Shown: positions 28,157-42,100 of the stretch, in pieces | How positions within the stretch are numbered: the first letter of the stretch is position 1 | How the letters are laid out: each line of letters starts with the position of its first letter | Source: Dermatophagoides farinae | Lineage: Eukaryota; Arthropoda; Arachnida; Sarcoptiformes; Pyroglyphidae | DNA length: 64,000 bases | NCBI RefSeq assembly: GCF_024713945.1 | Contig: NC_134678.1 | Location: 4,216,001-4,280,000, forward strand | Direction: 5' to 3' | Notes under the pieces: generated by a model | The model's database searches: none | What the model saw: the letters and a program-made list of their open reading frames with translations, nothing else | What the model was told of the DNA's origin: nothing | Position numbers and translations under genes: made by a program

Positions 28157-31100
28157 TTTTTGATTTCAAAAGCCATGCCCGTTTATATTTTCATTCTATG
28201 TTGAAATTGTTGTTTGGTCGTGTTTTTCTTCTTCTTTTCTTTGTTTCTGTTGCTGATTTCATTTATTTATTTATTTCGAATGGCAAAAAAAATCTTCGAT
28301 TTAGTTTTCTGTCAATTTAATTTGAATGCAGCAATAGAACGACAACAACAGAAGCATCAACATTCAAATGACGTCTTTTGGCTATGCACATTGTAGAATA
28401 ATCGAATGTCAAAACGACGGCTACAACGACGACGATGCATCTATCAAATAGAAATGCGCGCGTTTATCATATTCTTAGTGTATGCGCGTCTTTTTCATGA
28501 AAAATGATAAAAAAATCTTCAAATAATAAAAAATTGATCGATAAACAAATGATAATATTAGGTTAAAAGAAAATTGTCGTCTTGTGTCAATGTTTTTTAA
28601 ATTGGTGATTTTTTCACCATTACAATACAAGAAAAGGATTCGAATTTTATTGAAGACAAAATAACCAATGAGACAATTCATGAATTGGTGTTTATACTAC
28701 ACGGATCCATGTGTGTGGCTTTTTTATTTTTATAAAAAAACACACACACACACACACACACATTTGGATGACAAACAAATTCTCATTGACTTTTTGTTTT
28801 GGATCGTTGTGTTCGATTCGTTCACCAACAGTAGCAGATGAGATATTGGTTCAATTTCTATTCAACGAGAATACATACACACTCATACAAACACATGTAC
28901 TAAAACACAAACATTCAATTAAAATGGCAAGCGTAAAAGCACAATCACTGTTTCACAATAGTAAACAATTCACAAGTTCCATGTATCTCTGATGTGGTGG
29001 TGATGTTTTTAGCAACACACAAAAAAAAATCTAAAATTTATTGGATATTCAAAGAATCAATGAAAGTGTGTTGCAAGTAAATTGAAGATAAAAAAGAGGC
29101 GCACTCATTCATTTATTGTTTGGAACGAAAAAAAACGAAACAAATTTTCTGCTATCAATGTGAATGCAGAACCAGAAAAAAAATCCAGAACCAGAAAGAA
29201 AAACTAGTACCAATAAGCCCAAACGAAAGATAGCATTACGTCGTATGTATCAGCAGAATTCGATGGATGGGTACCAAAATCTAATAGGGTAGTATAAAAA
29301 AAATCTCGAATTTGGTGGATGTTGATAGTTGAATACATTTTGCGATGCGGTAGAATTCGACTTTCTATCTAATGATGATGATGCTGTAATGGTGGTTGTG
29401 TTGACGGCGACGGCGTTTTTCTCTTCTCATTGGACCGGCAATGTATTGGACAAATATTTACATTGTGCCATCGAGATTCTTGTGAACATCACACACATAG
29501 CCATATAGTTAGTTTTTTACTGAAATGCATTGTACGTATATTAATAGATGAATAGAAAACGCATTAAGAATAATTGAATTTCCACAAACACAGAAGAGAA
29601 AGAGAAACGTCAATAATGTGAGACTGAAGAATCTGATAACTATTGTGTGTATAGGTTTGCATTAACACACTTACAGTGAAAACAAAATTTTTTACTGGTA
29701 TAGGGTCTTCATCATCATTGTCGGTCGACGTCTAGTCTTTTTTCAATGTATGTTTGTCGACAAATAATAATATGATGAACAAACAATTTTTTATACGACT
29801 CAACTTTAGATACAACGCATTTTTTTCCAAAGCACACATTCGCTTTATCGTTTTTTTTTTGCCAATCATTGGTTCAAGTTCTGGAATTTATTTATTTTTT
29901 CTTCCACCAAATGACCATTCAGATTTTGATGGCACAATGATGCTATGAAATCAATTTACTAATTGACCGTATAATACTTAACAAGGCCAACTGATTAATT
30001 AACTCGATGTTTGATGAGAGAAGAGAAGAAAGAAAGAATTTCGACGAAAGGAAAATTCGAATCACATCTAATGTTAATAATAATCGATGTGTGAATTCGA
30101 TTCGATACGATCATTCATTTGTTTGTTTGAATCGTGTGTCGTATGTAACCTGAATGTTGTTGATAATTGTAAAAATAAATCAGTTTTCCAAACAAGGATC
30201 AGCCAAAAAAAAAATCTATGAAATTTATAGATGAATTAACTATAGTTAAATTTAGTGAATGAACTGCTTCTTAGTTTCATTCAGGATTCATATTAATTGA
30301 ATAAGCTTTAATATGGATTGTAGGATTTTTCCATTTGCGATCAAAGAACTGGTTCGATAATCAATTGTATGATGATGAAAATAATAAATTGTGTATCGAT
30401 CATCCATAATTTAATGGCGTTAATCTCATTTTCGTATCCTCAAAAATCTAAATCGATGATGATGATATAAAAGAGCTAAAAGTAAATATAACGTAAAAAA
30501 TATCACTTATTGTTGGCTTGAATCAATCCAAATTGATTATTATCATCATCTGGTCATCATAAATGTCCAAAACTGTTTTTCAAATCAATATTTCGATCAA
30601 TCAAACAATAATAGACAAATATTTTCAATGTGGACGAAATTTGCATTAGCATTTTGATTTCAATCCGTATATGAAATAACATCTGACATATGGAATGTCG
30701 ATCACCGTCCCTATCATGTTTATGAATGTATGCATGATGGTCACCTGTGCCCACCATCATATATATTTGCATGATATGACACGCACACAATAGGAGGGCA
30801 TTTCAAATGTCAATCGATGAACATCTTCATAGACATTGGATGAAAGAATGAGCAGAGACAATTCTTGCTTACTATTAGTCCAGCAAAATGACTGTTAATT
30901 TGATATGTGATGACTTTTTTCGCTGAATCTTTAAATCATTGTTATGATAATTTATTCATTTTGGTGTGATACAAAGACCGTGGATGTTTTTTTTTTGTTT
31001 TCTGTGAGACCCCAGATGACGACCATGATAATAATGATGATGATGGAATTGACATTTTGACTGACAAAATCGATCATGTCACATGTGTTTGCAAAAAAAA

Positions 31101-32842
31101 AAATTCCAATTTAGCAGACAGCGACCAACTGAGAATCTATTCATTTCAATTTTGATTCGTATATGCATAACAAAATCAAACCAAAAAAAATCAAATTCGA
31201 AAATTCAAAAATCAAATTGATTCCAATCAATTAATCGAAATAACTATAAAAGTCTAATTTACTCATCGAAACTTTAAAATATGAAACTCATAAATGTGAT
31301 TAAACCAAAATAAACGCGCGAACAAATTCATTTTGTTTAATTATCAAAATAAATGGTGAGCATGACATGATCAATTGAATGAAAATTTTTTTTTTAGCTT
31401 GTTTTATACAAATGACATGATGTTGGAAATTCGATATTCATCGTATAATTGCAAAAGAAATGATCACGATCTATGACGGTCTATTTCGATTGAAATGATG
31501 GTCATAAATGTGTTATACAATTTAAACATACGATGGACAAAACTGACATATTTCGCAAATCTTCTCACAAAGATTCTCATCTTATTGTTACTAGTGAATT
31601 TAAATCAATTGTGTTCAATCAAATTGGTCTTGAAAGATTTCTTGCTGCTAATTATTAATTTGCAGAATATTTTGATAAATAAAGTTGATTGATAGAATTT
31701 CTAAGCTTAGTGCAAGATAATCAAACAGAACGAAACGAATAAACTTTTTACCGAAGGGCTAATTATTCTTTCAAAATGAGAAAAAATAAATGGGAAAAAA
31801 ATATGAAATGTGAGAACAAATAAACACGTGTCATCATCAACATAAACACACACACACACACGTCGGACAACAGAATAGGAAAAAACAGCTTCCCTTTTTT
31901 ATAGTTTGAAAGATGAAATATCCAAAATTATTATTATTATTATTATTATGGAACTCTATATTTACATGTCAAAATATTATTTGTTCCACAGTATACTATG
32001 TCAAGTAATTTGCATCAAGAGACATGTGCCTTGGATTAAACATCATCTCATATTAAATCCAGAATCTATCGAAACCTTGTTATCGGATGGTGTCGGTATT
32101 GATGTGTGTGTGTGTGTGTTTGTGTTTGTATGTTATATAATAGTTACAACTATAGACTAGCATTGCTGTTGATCATCATCATGTTTAAAACTAACTGATT
32201 TTCATCATCATTTTCTATGAATGTTTCTGATATGAACAAACACACATATACAAATATACAACCAGAGATCGTGATGATTTTTTGTATATAAAAGACCAAA
32301 AAGAGAAAAAAAAATATAAATCCACTACAACAATATTGAATGGGCAATCATAATATATGATGATAAAAATAATAAAAATAAAATTTTCATTTTTATCATC
32401 ACCATATATAAATATATATCAAAAGTTTTTTATGTTTAAAATAAAGTGCGTGCAATGTTTGTAGAACAACAATCTAATGCAAGAATGAATGAATGAATGA
32501 ATGGAAATAAAAAAAAAGGAAATCAACCTACATCATTTTTTTTGTGTGCGTGAGAAAAAATCATTGTAAACTATACACAATGATGATGACTAGGACAATG
32601 TGTTAAACAATGAATGTGAATGTTAATGCCCCTATATATATGAATTACCAATCAATTTACACTTATCATTCATTAACCACGATGATCCATTCATACATAC
32701 ATCAACATAAAGAGACAATCAAATCATATTGATGATGATGAGAACAAAGTTTCTGTCAACTAAATCTCATATTACATTTTCGAGTCAAATTACGGTTTTT
32801 ATTTATAAAATTCGATAAAGTTTTTTTTAATTGTAAAACATT

Positions 32843-32852
32843 TTTATTTATT
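32843..32852 (-). promoter_or_regulatory. EHBP1 polyadenylation signal (tandem AATAAA)
   Basis: On the minus strand AATAAATAAA lies about 210 nt after the EHBP1 stop codon, a normal distance for a 3'UTR end. It is the nearest strong signal I saw. Confidence 0.45.
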
Positions 32853-33060
32853 AGGATGAAAAATTTGAGTACGAATTATTATTATAATATGGTGTATGAT
32901 TAAATTCTTTCGTGAATGTCTTTTGCTTATGATTTTGAATCAAAACAGCCCAGGTATATGTAACAAATCGTGATACGACTTTGACTAGATGTAGAAATTT
33001 CTGTATATATACTTTTTCGACCAAAATCCAATCGATTCAACAAGCCAGAAGTAACACGTT

Positions 33061-33151
33061 TCATTGTATCACACAATTTTTATCTGCTGCAGCATCAATG
33101 ACAGGTAAGGATCGTTGTGTTTGATTTTCGACAAATTCATCTTCTTCGATT
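33061..33151 (-). other. EHBP1 terminal exon encoding the CAAX box
   Basis: The acceptor ACACACAG is followed by one base that completes Ala, then [12 protein letters not shown]... and CVIQ-stop, 29 residues. Vertebrate EHBP1 likewise follows its bMERB domain with an acidic EEEDE stretch and ends in CVLQ. The 91-nt exon is far too short to be seen as a reading frame by length. Confidence 0.9.
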
Positions 33152-36100
33152 CTGTGTGTTAGTTTAAAAAAAGGAGAAAAAAAACCAATTAAAAATTTTT
33201 ATTAAACAATGCAAGAATGTAAAAAGTATTTCAGAATCATAATTTCATTTGGTTTTGTCATTCAATCTTTTTGTATTAACCATAAACAAATATATGACAT
33301 TAACATGTTAGAAATCAAGGAAATTACGATAGATGAAAATTTGTTTAATTTTATACGGATGTCAATGTGTTTCTCTCTCTCTCTCTCTCTCTCCCATTCT
33401 CTTTCTGATGTGCCGGTGTCTTTGGGTTAAATGGCCAAAATCACACATACACATGGATACATCGAATGACCAGAAAAAGCCGAAGTGATAGTTACCACGT
33501 TCATAGTTTGTTTGAATGGTATATATGTTCAATGGTTGCCAAAAAGAAAAAAAAATCAACAACCTCACAGCGTGTGTCTTTTTTCAAAGAAAGAAGAAAA
33601 AAATAAATGTTCAAAAAAAATCATTGCATACCAAAACATCAAACAACGATAACCAAGAAAAACAATTCAACACTATGATTCTTGTAATAATGATGCTGAT
33701 GCTGAGTATGCTCAATATGACCATCATCATCATCATCGAAATCATCGGTTTTTTTTTTTGTTTTTTCGTTATTGTTGCAGAATGGTTGGTATAAGTGAAA
33801 AATTGCTTTTTAAGATATGATTTTTGAAAAAAATACTGATCAATTGAAATCGAATGATAAAAGACAAATGTGATTGAGATATGAGTTTACCACAAACAAA
33901 AACATACTGAGATAAATGTGAATTTTTTTCCTATCAACAAAAAAAAACAGCAATATTGAATGTGCGCGTTCAATTCGTGAATGATCACATCATGTCTCAT
34001 TAGGAAAAGAAATAAAAAATCATTTGCCCATCCAGTCAGTCAAACAAGGATGCTATTGGTCATCATCATCATCATCATCATCATCATTTCATGTATAATC
34101 ACAAATAAATGATTGATATGGACAGCGCCCGCAATATATTTACCGCCACCAATGATAAATACCGATAGCGCGCGCGATCAATTGAAGCTAGTGATGCGGC
34201 AATACCATGATACTGATCAAGATTACTTTTGAATGTTAGTCAGAAAAAGTAAGATAAGCGCCCATGGCTACATCAATTCATTTGATGAATAGATATGAAA
34301 CGATGTTACTATGTTGCCTGACTTGTGTATGTATGGATGCCCAATAAACCACCAACTAGCCAACCATAATGAACAAACTATCCAGGTAGAGGGGAAAAGA
34401 TATGTCATTCTCGATAATCGATCGAGATCGTATAATTTTTTTTCTTTTTTCGACCTCAACAAAAATTCCTTAGTGATTGCTTGCTCTTCAAATTTTATTT
34501 AACGAAGACAACGACGCCAACTAAATCGATGGCTACTCATCATCATCATCATCATCAACAATAACAAATGAACGACGACGATGAAAAAAAAACATTCGAG
34601 AGATGAAAGGACCAAACGAAGAAAAAAAAAATAGACCTCACCATGAAGAATACCTTTTTTTCATACACCATCAAATAATATCGACTGAAAGTCGATGAGC
34701 ATCAGAAGCATCATGAATGATTTTTATATATCGTACCAATAGACCATTTTGATTCCAAAGATCGATCAATCGTTCAATCGAGATGTTTGACGGTCGATCG
34801 AGAAAAATACGACAATCACCATTGAAATGAAGGAATGTCCAAAAAGTATTGAATTGACAGGTGTCGAAAAGGAATTAATGTTCAATGATGATGATGATGA
34901 TGAACCACGCGAACCACTAAACTTTGAATGAATACTCAAACTAAATCATTAAGTACAAATAATGTCAATAACAACATCAAAAATCATTTAATAAGATGTG
35001 GAGATACATTCTCTCATCATCATCGTCATCATCATCATCAAGATGTGCAACTAAATTGCCAACTAAATCAACCATAATAGACCATTGCGTGACATCATTC
35101 AATGTTATTTTTATTTATTTATTTATTTTTTTTGCTAAGAGAATCCTGAATAGTTATTGGTTATTTGTGTATAATTGAAACAAAAAAAATATATATATAT
35201 TGCAAAACCTCAATCTTTTTTTTTTTTTTTTTTTTTTTTTGATTTAATGTATCAATTTCTGACATTTTTTCCGATGAAATAACGGAAATTCTAGATGCAT
35301 TTTCGATTTGTGATATGAACAATATTTCAACATATATCCATACATTAATAGATTCCAATTGTTATCATTATTATTATTATTTGTACCGTATCGCTCACTA
35401 TTCATTCTTCCGTTTGTCAAAAAAAAACCTCTAATGTTACAAAATAAACTAACGAATAAAACGATGGAAAAGATTGGCATAAAGAAAGCAAAAAAGAAAA
35501 AGAAAAAACGTTCAGTATAGAAGACATACAGACGAATATGTAGTGACTCTATACATGAAACTAAAGAAAGAAATAATCGGGTAGTCCAATTATTTTGGAT
35601 TAGAATCCCAGGAGCCGTGTGTGCAGTATAAGTTCAAAAGAGATGTAAAGAACCGAACCGAAATGAAAACAGAAAAAAAATTACAACCACTATGCAAGTG
35701 AAGCCGATACAACGATGATTTTGCCATAACGCACACACACACAAAGAGGGGGAGAGAGAAAGTCGAATGTGAATTTAATTATCCAGAAAAATGCTAATCC
35801 TCAAAATATAATTAGATTGAATATATAGCATATACATACATACATATTTAACTATACAACAAATCATCCGAACAACAACAACAACAAAAACATAGAAAAA
35901 AAGCAACTTTTGTTATTGACAAAATAAAAACTCATAACGAATCGTGTATGTGCGATTGACCAATACCAATAGTCAATTAGCCGAAAAATCATAATTGAAT
36001 AAATCTGAGAATGGAAGTAACGGGTATAACCATTGAGGTCAACATTAAAGGGCATCTTTGAACCGAGAAAAAAAACGGTTGAAAAAAAATTGTCTATATG

Positions 36101-39100
36101 ATATATACAACCGATCAATACAAGACAAGACGTCTTATTATTATTATTATTATTGGCCTTAATCTGCATTTAATTTGAAATAAAATCGTATTTTCTTAAA
36201 TGTTTATACGAAAAATTCTTGTTCTATTAAATTCAATTTTGTATATCTGTTTTGGTGATGATTTTAGCATTAAAAAAAAGGTTGATACATTTAATATATT
36301 GAATATGTGTTCTATTGAATGTTTACAAATAAAAGTACCGATGGATTTAGCGAATACGCTTGTTAGACACGCATTGATCCAAATAGATAATATGAGATAT
36401 ATTTATTTACGAATAAAAAAAAGACAAAGTAGAAAACAGACGCGTGTTCCATTTGGTATGTTCGCACGAGCTAGCACGCGTGGTCAAATTACTGTTGTTG
36501 TTTTCGTGTATGTATGTGTGTGTGTGTGTGTGTGTTTATGTACAAATCAATAAATAACCAAAAAAAAAAAACGATCATTATGGATAATAAGACTAAAATG
36601 TCTATTGAATGAGTAAAATAACATGGAAATACACGCAATCATCAACACACTCAATTAAATTTGATCAAATTTTTGATTGACAAATTTTTGTTAACATGGC
36701 ATAAAGCTATTCAAATTTTTCAGAGCCTTCATTTTCTTTGCTGCTCTGTTCACTATCCAGGTTCGAATTGCTCAATTTTCATCATCATCATCATCATAGG
36801 ATTTTCAATCTTGTTTTCAATTCAAGATGAGAAATATGAATATAAATAGCCATTTTAAAAAGACAAAAAAAAATTGAAAACAATCTAGGTAGTAATAATG
36901 GTATCGACCAACTTTCTTTTCTTCATTTTCAAGAAAAAAAAATTCAAACATCTAAAGAGAGAGAGAAAAAAAATGTGTGCCTTATTGCCCATATAATAAT
37001 AATGGAGAAAAATTTTTTCGAAACGAATTTTCCTATCAACAACGACTCCAGGTAGAAAAAAAAGGTTTTTCTTCACCATGTTGTATTGTGTATGTGTGTG
37101 GATAATTTATTTCTCTTTATTCGCACAAACACATATTATGCTTCTCGTTGTTGGGATTGTACGAAGGGTGAATACATACATAAAACACATACACACACAA
37201 AACACTGAAAACGAAGAATAATAATTACATGGCCAGGGCGAGAAAAAAAAACCTCAATGATGATGCTGATGATGATGATCAATTGGAGAAAATTGAATTG
37301 AACAAACAAAATGAAATGAAAAAAATTTTTTTTTTTGACCCAGAGAAATTGAAAAAAACTCTAAAATTACCTCAAAAAAAAATCGAAGAACAATTAACTC
37401 TTTGCTATGTGAAAAAATCTTTGCCTTATGAAATTCAATTGCTTTATTTCTTTTTTTATTTTATAATCGTTTCGTTTCATATTTGTTTGTTTGGTTGATG
37501 GCTGGAAAGAAAAGAAAAAAAATGTACGAGCAGTAACAAACGGATGCGTTTTTTTTTCTTGGTTGGTCGTACTAACCATGAAAAAAGGTTTCGATGAGTT
37601 CTGAATGATTTATGATGAATCATACCTAAATGGTTATTATGGTTGCTCACCATCCCCATCATCATCATCATCATCATCATCGTGGATATATGATGAGATG
37701 ATGTTGATGTAACCTTGTTAAGGTTCTAACTTTTTGCCATAATTTTTGTTCTTCAGATTCAAGTTAAATTATCCAACTCTTTGATTTAGAAATAAAAATG
37801 AACGGTTCACACGATTTTGGAAAAAGATGGTCACGTAGTGTAATATTACAATTGTCGTGCACATCTTAAAATCAATGAAAGAATCGTGTGCAGTGTGTGT
37901 GTGTGTGTGTAGGACAAAATTCTCACTGTGATCATAATAATATTATTATTTCTTTCACTTCATATCTATGTCGTTTTCATTGTCATTTTTTGTTTTTTTC
38001 AGAATTGAACAACATACATACATATTCAACCAGACAAAAAACCGAGGTAAATAAAAGTTATAATTCATTCAAGTTCATCAAGAATCACCAAATAAAGAGA
38101 GAAAAAAAACAGCATTAGGTTAACACAATAACCTTTTTTTTCGTTGTTCAGTTTTCGTCATTTTAATTCATTTTATTATTTGCTATCTATACACACACAC
38201 ACACACACACACATATCACGAATTAAGCAAAAAATCAAGTTTTTTTTATATAAACACACACACACACACATACACACTTCAGAAAGGATTTAGTAGTTGA
38301 AATCAAGAAAAAACTAATAATAATGAGAATGAGAAAAAAAAAGGAAACCGGGAGACATAAATCTCGACACATTTAGCCATAATAGAATAGAATGAATGAA
38401 TGAATAAATGAATGAAATGAATTACGAAAATACGAAAATGTTTGAATGAAAATGATGGCTATGAATATTATTTCAATTAAATTATATTTGATGTTGAAAA
38501 CTTTTTTTTTCTTCTTCTTCTTCTTCATTCTCAATTATGAGAATGATGATAGAGAGTGTCATAAATTGAAATTTCGTAATGGTCATGATGGAAAAAAAAC
38601 CGTTACGAATATACTATACGAAAGATTCATTCAAGATTTTTTTTTCATTATTGAAAAATGAAAAAATCAATTATATCAAAATATTTTAATTCACTGGAAA
38701 AATTTAGCGACTAAATATGTGAATTCATTTGGTTAACTTTATGAATGAGTGAAAATATGTCTTTAAATTTAGGGAATTTTTTTTTTGTTTTGATTCACAA
38801 GATAAAATGGACACTTTTTTTGGCTGGTTTGCCCTTTTTCTGGTATAAGTTCATTTGGATATTTTTTTTGTATTAGCAACGAAAAAAAAATCATTAGAGA
38901 AACAAACACACATGGCCACTAAAAAACATAACAAAACTACATACAACATAAACAGATTGAATGAACAGATGATCCAGAGTCATGGTCTTGACAGTGAAAA
39001 TCCTATAGGGATCATCGTCATCGACAAAATCCTCAACAACCGTGTAACCACAGGATCATATGATCAAATACACGAATATTAAAAAAAATTTGTTTTGATC

Positions 39101-42100
39101 CGGCGAAATGAACAGGGAGGAAACATCCCAACCATATATATATATAGTCAACCAACAAACAAAAAACAACGGGAAAAAAGTTAATATTTACTGAAGAGTA
39201 TCGATCGGCAACAAAAAAAACAAATTTAAATCGGATCAGCCCCTTAAAACTCTAAGCTATAAGATATATATTGTATGTATGGTATATATACACTAAAATG
39301 TATGGCTTTATAAACTTTATTTTCTGTTGTTGAATTTGGTTATCATCAAGTCTGTATGTATATTAACTATGAATGACCATAAAGATAGATTGAATTACAT
39401 CAAATATATGACGAAAAAAAAATCTGTATGGGACAGGACAAATCATCAAGTATAAAGAAAAACATGAAAAAATTGCCTACTGCATTTGTTGTAAATACAC
39501 TTGTATGTACACAAACAAACACACACACACACATTGAATCTGTCATCGCCAAATACAGTAATACCCAATTTAACGGTGCCTCAATTAGCGCTGTTTCATT
39601 TTATGTTCAAAATTTTGGAAACCCTAGCGTTAAGCGGGGTATTACTGTAATTTGGGCATCTTGACAAAGCTTTTTTTTTTACTAACAACAAAAAACCACG
39701 AGAATGGCCAAAAAGTATAAAATGTCAGCAAAGTTCAAATCAATTCTTTTTATAAAAAAAAAGAAAAACATCTATACTTACGCTTTTTCTTGGTTATCCA
39801 AATGTTGAACCAATTCATTTCGTTTGTCAACAATTTTAACAAGCTCATCGAGAAGCTGTTTTTCGCGTGTTCGTTGTACATTCGTCTTTTGAGAATCTGT
39901 CAGTGATGATAAAATGAAAAAAAATAAAAAAGAATAAGTATAATAGGTCAAAGGGCAACAAGAATAATCACAATAGGCCAAAACAATATCAGCATTATCG
40001 TATTTTTAGATAGAGAAACATAAACACACTGATGGATTGCTCCCGCTATCACCACCATAATAATCATACATCCATCCATTACATTTTTAGTTGAGAAAAA
40101 AAATTTGACACATTTTGGCGGAAAGATAGCATTCATTTATCCATCCTACATCATCATCAGCATCAACATCGATAGCAATTGATCAATCGCTTCTGGGTTG
40201 ATCAATGGTGATAATTAGCATGGTGTGGTCATACAATGAATACACAATGATAATGACGATGGGATTCCACATAATCATCATCAATGTGAAGAACAATGGC
40301 TGTCAAAAGCAAAAAAAAACACCACATGCCGTGTGTTTGGTTGTAATTAAATCTAGCCCAATCATCAATGATAGATTGGCATCGACAACGATAACAACTA
40401 CGATGATGATGATGATGAGCTTGGTATTTGATTCAATCAATCGAATCGAATCAAATCATATTCAGTCAAATTGAATGGAATCGATGGATGAGAAATGAAA
40501 AAAATTGCGAATCGTTTTCGATTCATAAAAATGTCATTCAAAATGTGCTTGTGTCTATTCATTCATTTAATCATTTTCATTGAAAAAAAAATTCTTTTTA
40601 TAAAAATTTCCCTCAATCCTAATTCATCGCGGCAATGATGATATGAATTCTTTTCATGAACATTTTTCTCGATTGATAGTCTTCATCGAGTTCATTCATT
40701 TCGAATCGTATAAATTGAGAATGAATGATGCCGCCGCATTCGGATAGCTAAAATGCATTTTTTTTTCATTCATAATTTGAAGCGCTTATTATGATCACAT
40801 CAATGTAACCAAAATCGGCTTTTCGATGGCCAAAAAAAAAAAAGTTTTAATTTTATTAATCACAAGATTCGTTATACATGGAGATAATAAGTATATATAG
40901 AAAGACTAAAATACAAACCGCCATATAATCGTCACCTAGATTCTAATCAATAAGAACAATGATGATGAAGAAAAAAACAATTCAAAATAAAATGTTGTTT
41001 CTGGACCTAGTGTGTGTATCTCTCTACGTTTCGTATATGTGTGTGTGTTTTTTACGGTATAATCAGAAAAGAAAAGCCAAAAATATCAACATCTCCGAAA
41101 ATAAAGCTTACGCCAGATTCTTTAGTCGTAATATCAAAAAAAAAAAAAAAAAAATGAAAAAGAAAAAGAAATTCAAAATTCACTTTTTCATCAAGAACAT
41201 AGAGCCGAAAAAGTCCATAAAGTGGTTAAAATAAAAACGGATTGTTCAACGCCAATCAAAGTTGTCGTTTGTTTGTTTGAAAAATATCGGCCAAAAAAAA
41301 AATTATTCTTAAAGAGCTTTTTATTTTTCAGTTCAGGGTATCATCTTGTCATCTTTTTTTTTCTTGGTGTAAAGAAATCAAAGTGAAATAATCATCGAAA
41401 CGGGAAAGAGAACGAAAAAAAAATTTATTAATTTGCGGCAGATGAATTTGAAAATGATTATAATAAGAAATAAAACTTTGAATGTAAAAAAGAAAAGACC
41501 GAACAGTAAACACACATACACATGTATACAGAGAGAGAGAGGTTGAAAAAATGAAGAACGGTAAAGAAAATCTTCTTAAATAGACACAAATCAAAATGTG
41601 TCAGAAGCTTGAAATTATACAATTGTACAAACAACAACATACAACAAAAAAAAACAACAACAACCAAGAATCCAATGCCAAACGAACGAAAAAAAAAATC
41701 ATAGCATATTCATATGAGAGAATGAAAAAAAAATTGAAGAAATAAAATAAAATGCTTATAATAATTATGACGATGATTTTATTCATTTCAATGTTTACAA
41801 TGACATTTTTGAAAATAACAAAACGATCGGTATCTAAATATCATACAATGTGTTATATACATGTTTGTGCATTTTTCAATTTCATCCAGAAAAAAAAATT
41901 CCAATGTTTTCGATTTCATTCTTATAAAGCTAAACCTCCAATTGTTCATTCATTGCCATCATCATCATCGTTCATACATACAGTAGTATTCTATTTTTCA
42001 AATGTTCAATCATTTGGATCATCAAGATTTGGCCTATTAGTAAAAAAAAGAGGAAAAATAACGGCAACCAACCGATCAAAACCATATAATGAATCGTGTA

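Larger units (their letters stand above)
27358..33060. other. Intergenic: Otx upstream region and EHBP1 3'UTR
   Basis: 5.7 kb between two minus-strand genes. The left side should carry the Otx promoter and 5'UTR. The right side carries the EHBP1 3'UTR with tandem AATAAA signals at 32843-32852. It includes an 11-bp direct repeat at 28108-28118 and 28146-28156, CA and TATT repeats, and a few short frames (for example 27972-28163) without recognisable content. Confidence 0.55.
33152..39781 (-). other. EHBP1 last intron (6.6 kb)
   Basis: Bounded by donor GTAAGT next to 39782 and the acceptor above 33151. It contains (CT)n, (CAT)n, poly-T, TG and CA tracts, a short MITE at 39556-39647 and a plus-strand frame at 36200-36553 discussed as a finding. 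No other gene is recognised. Confidence 0.85.

Noticed and set aside
34061-34087. Regularly spaced CAT/ATG repeats as a possible CRISPR-like or minisatellite array
   Set aside because: These are simple trinucleotide microsatellites without unique spacers, common throughout this eukaryotic window.
34168-34176. GCGCGCGCG run as a possible CpG-rich promoter
   Set aside because: Only nine bases long and isolated within AT-rich intron sequence; no gene start nearby.
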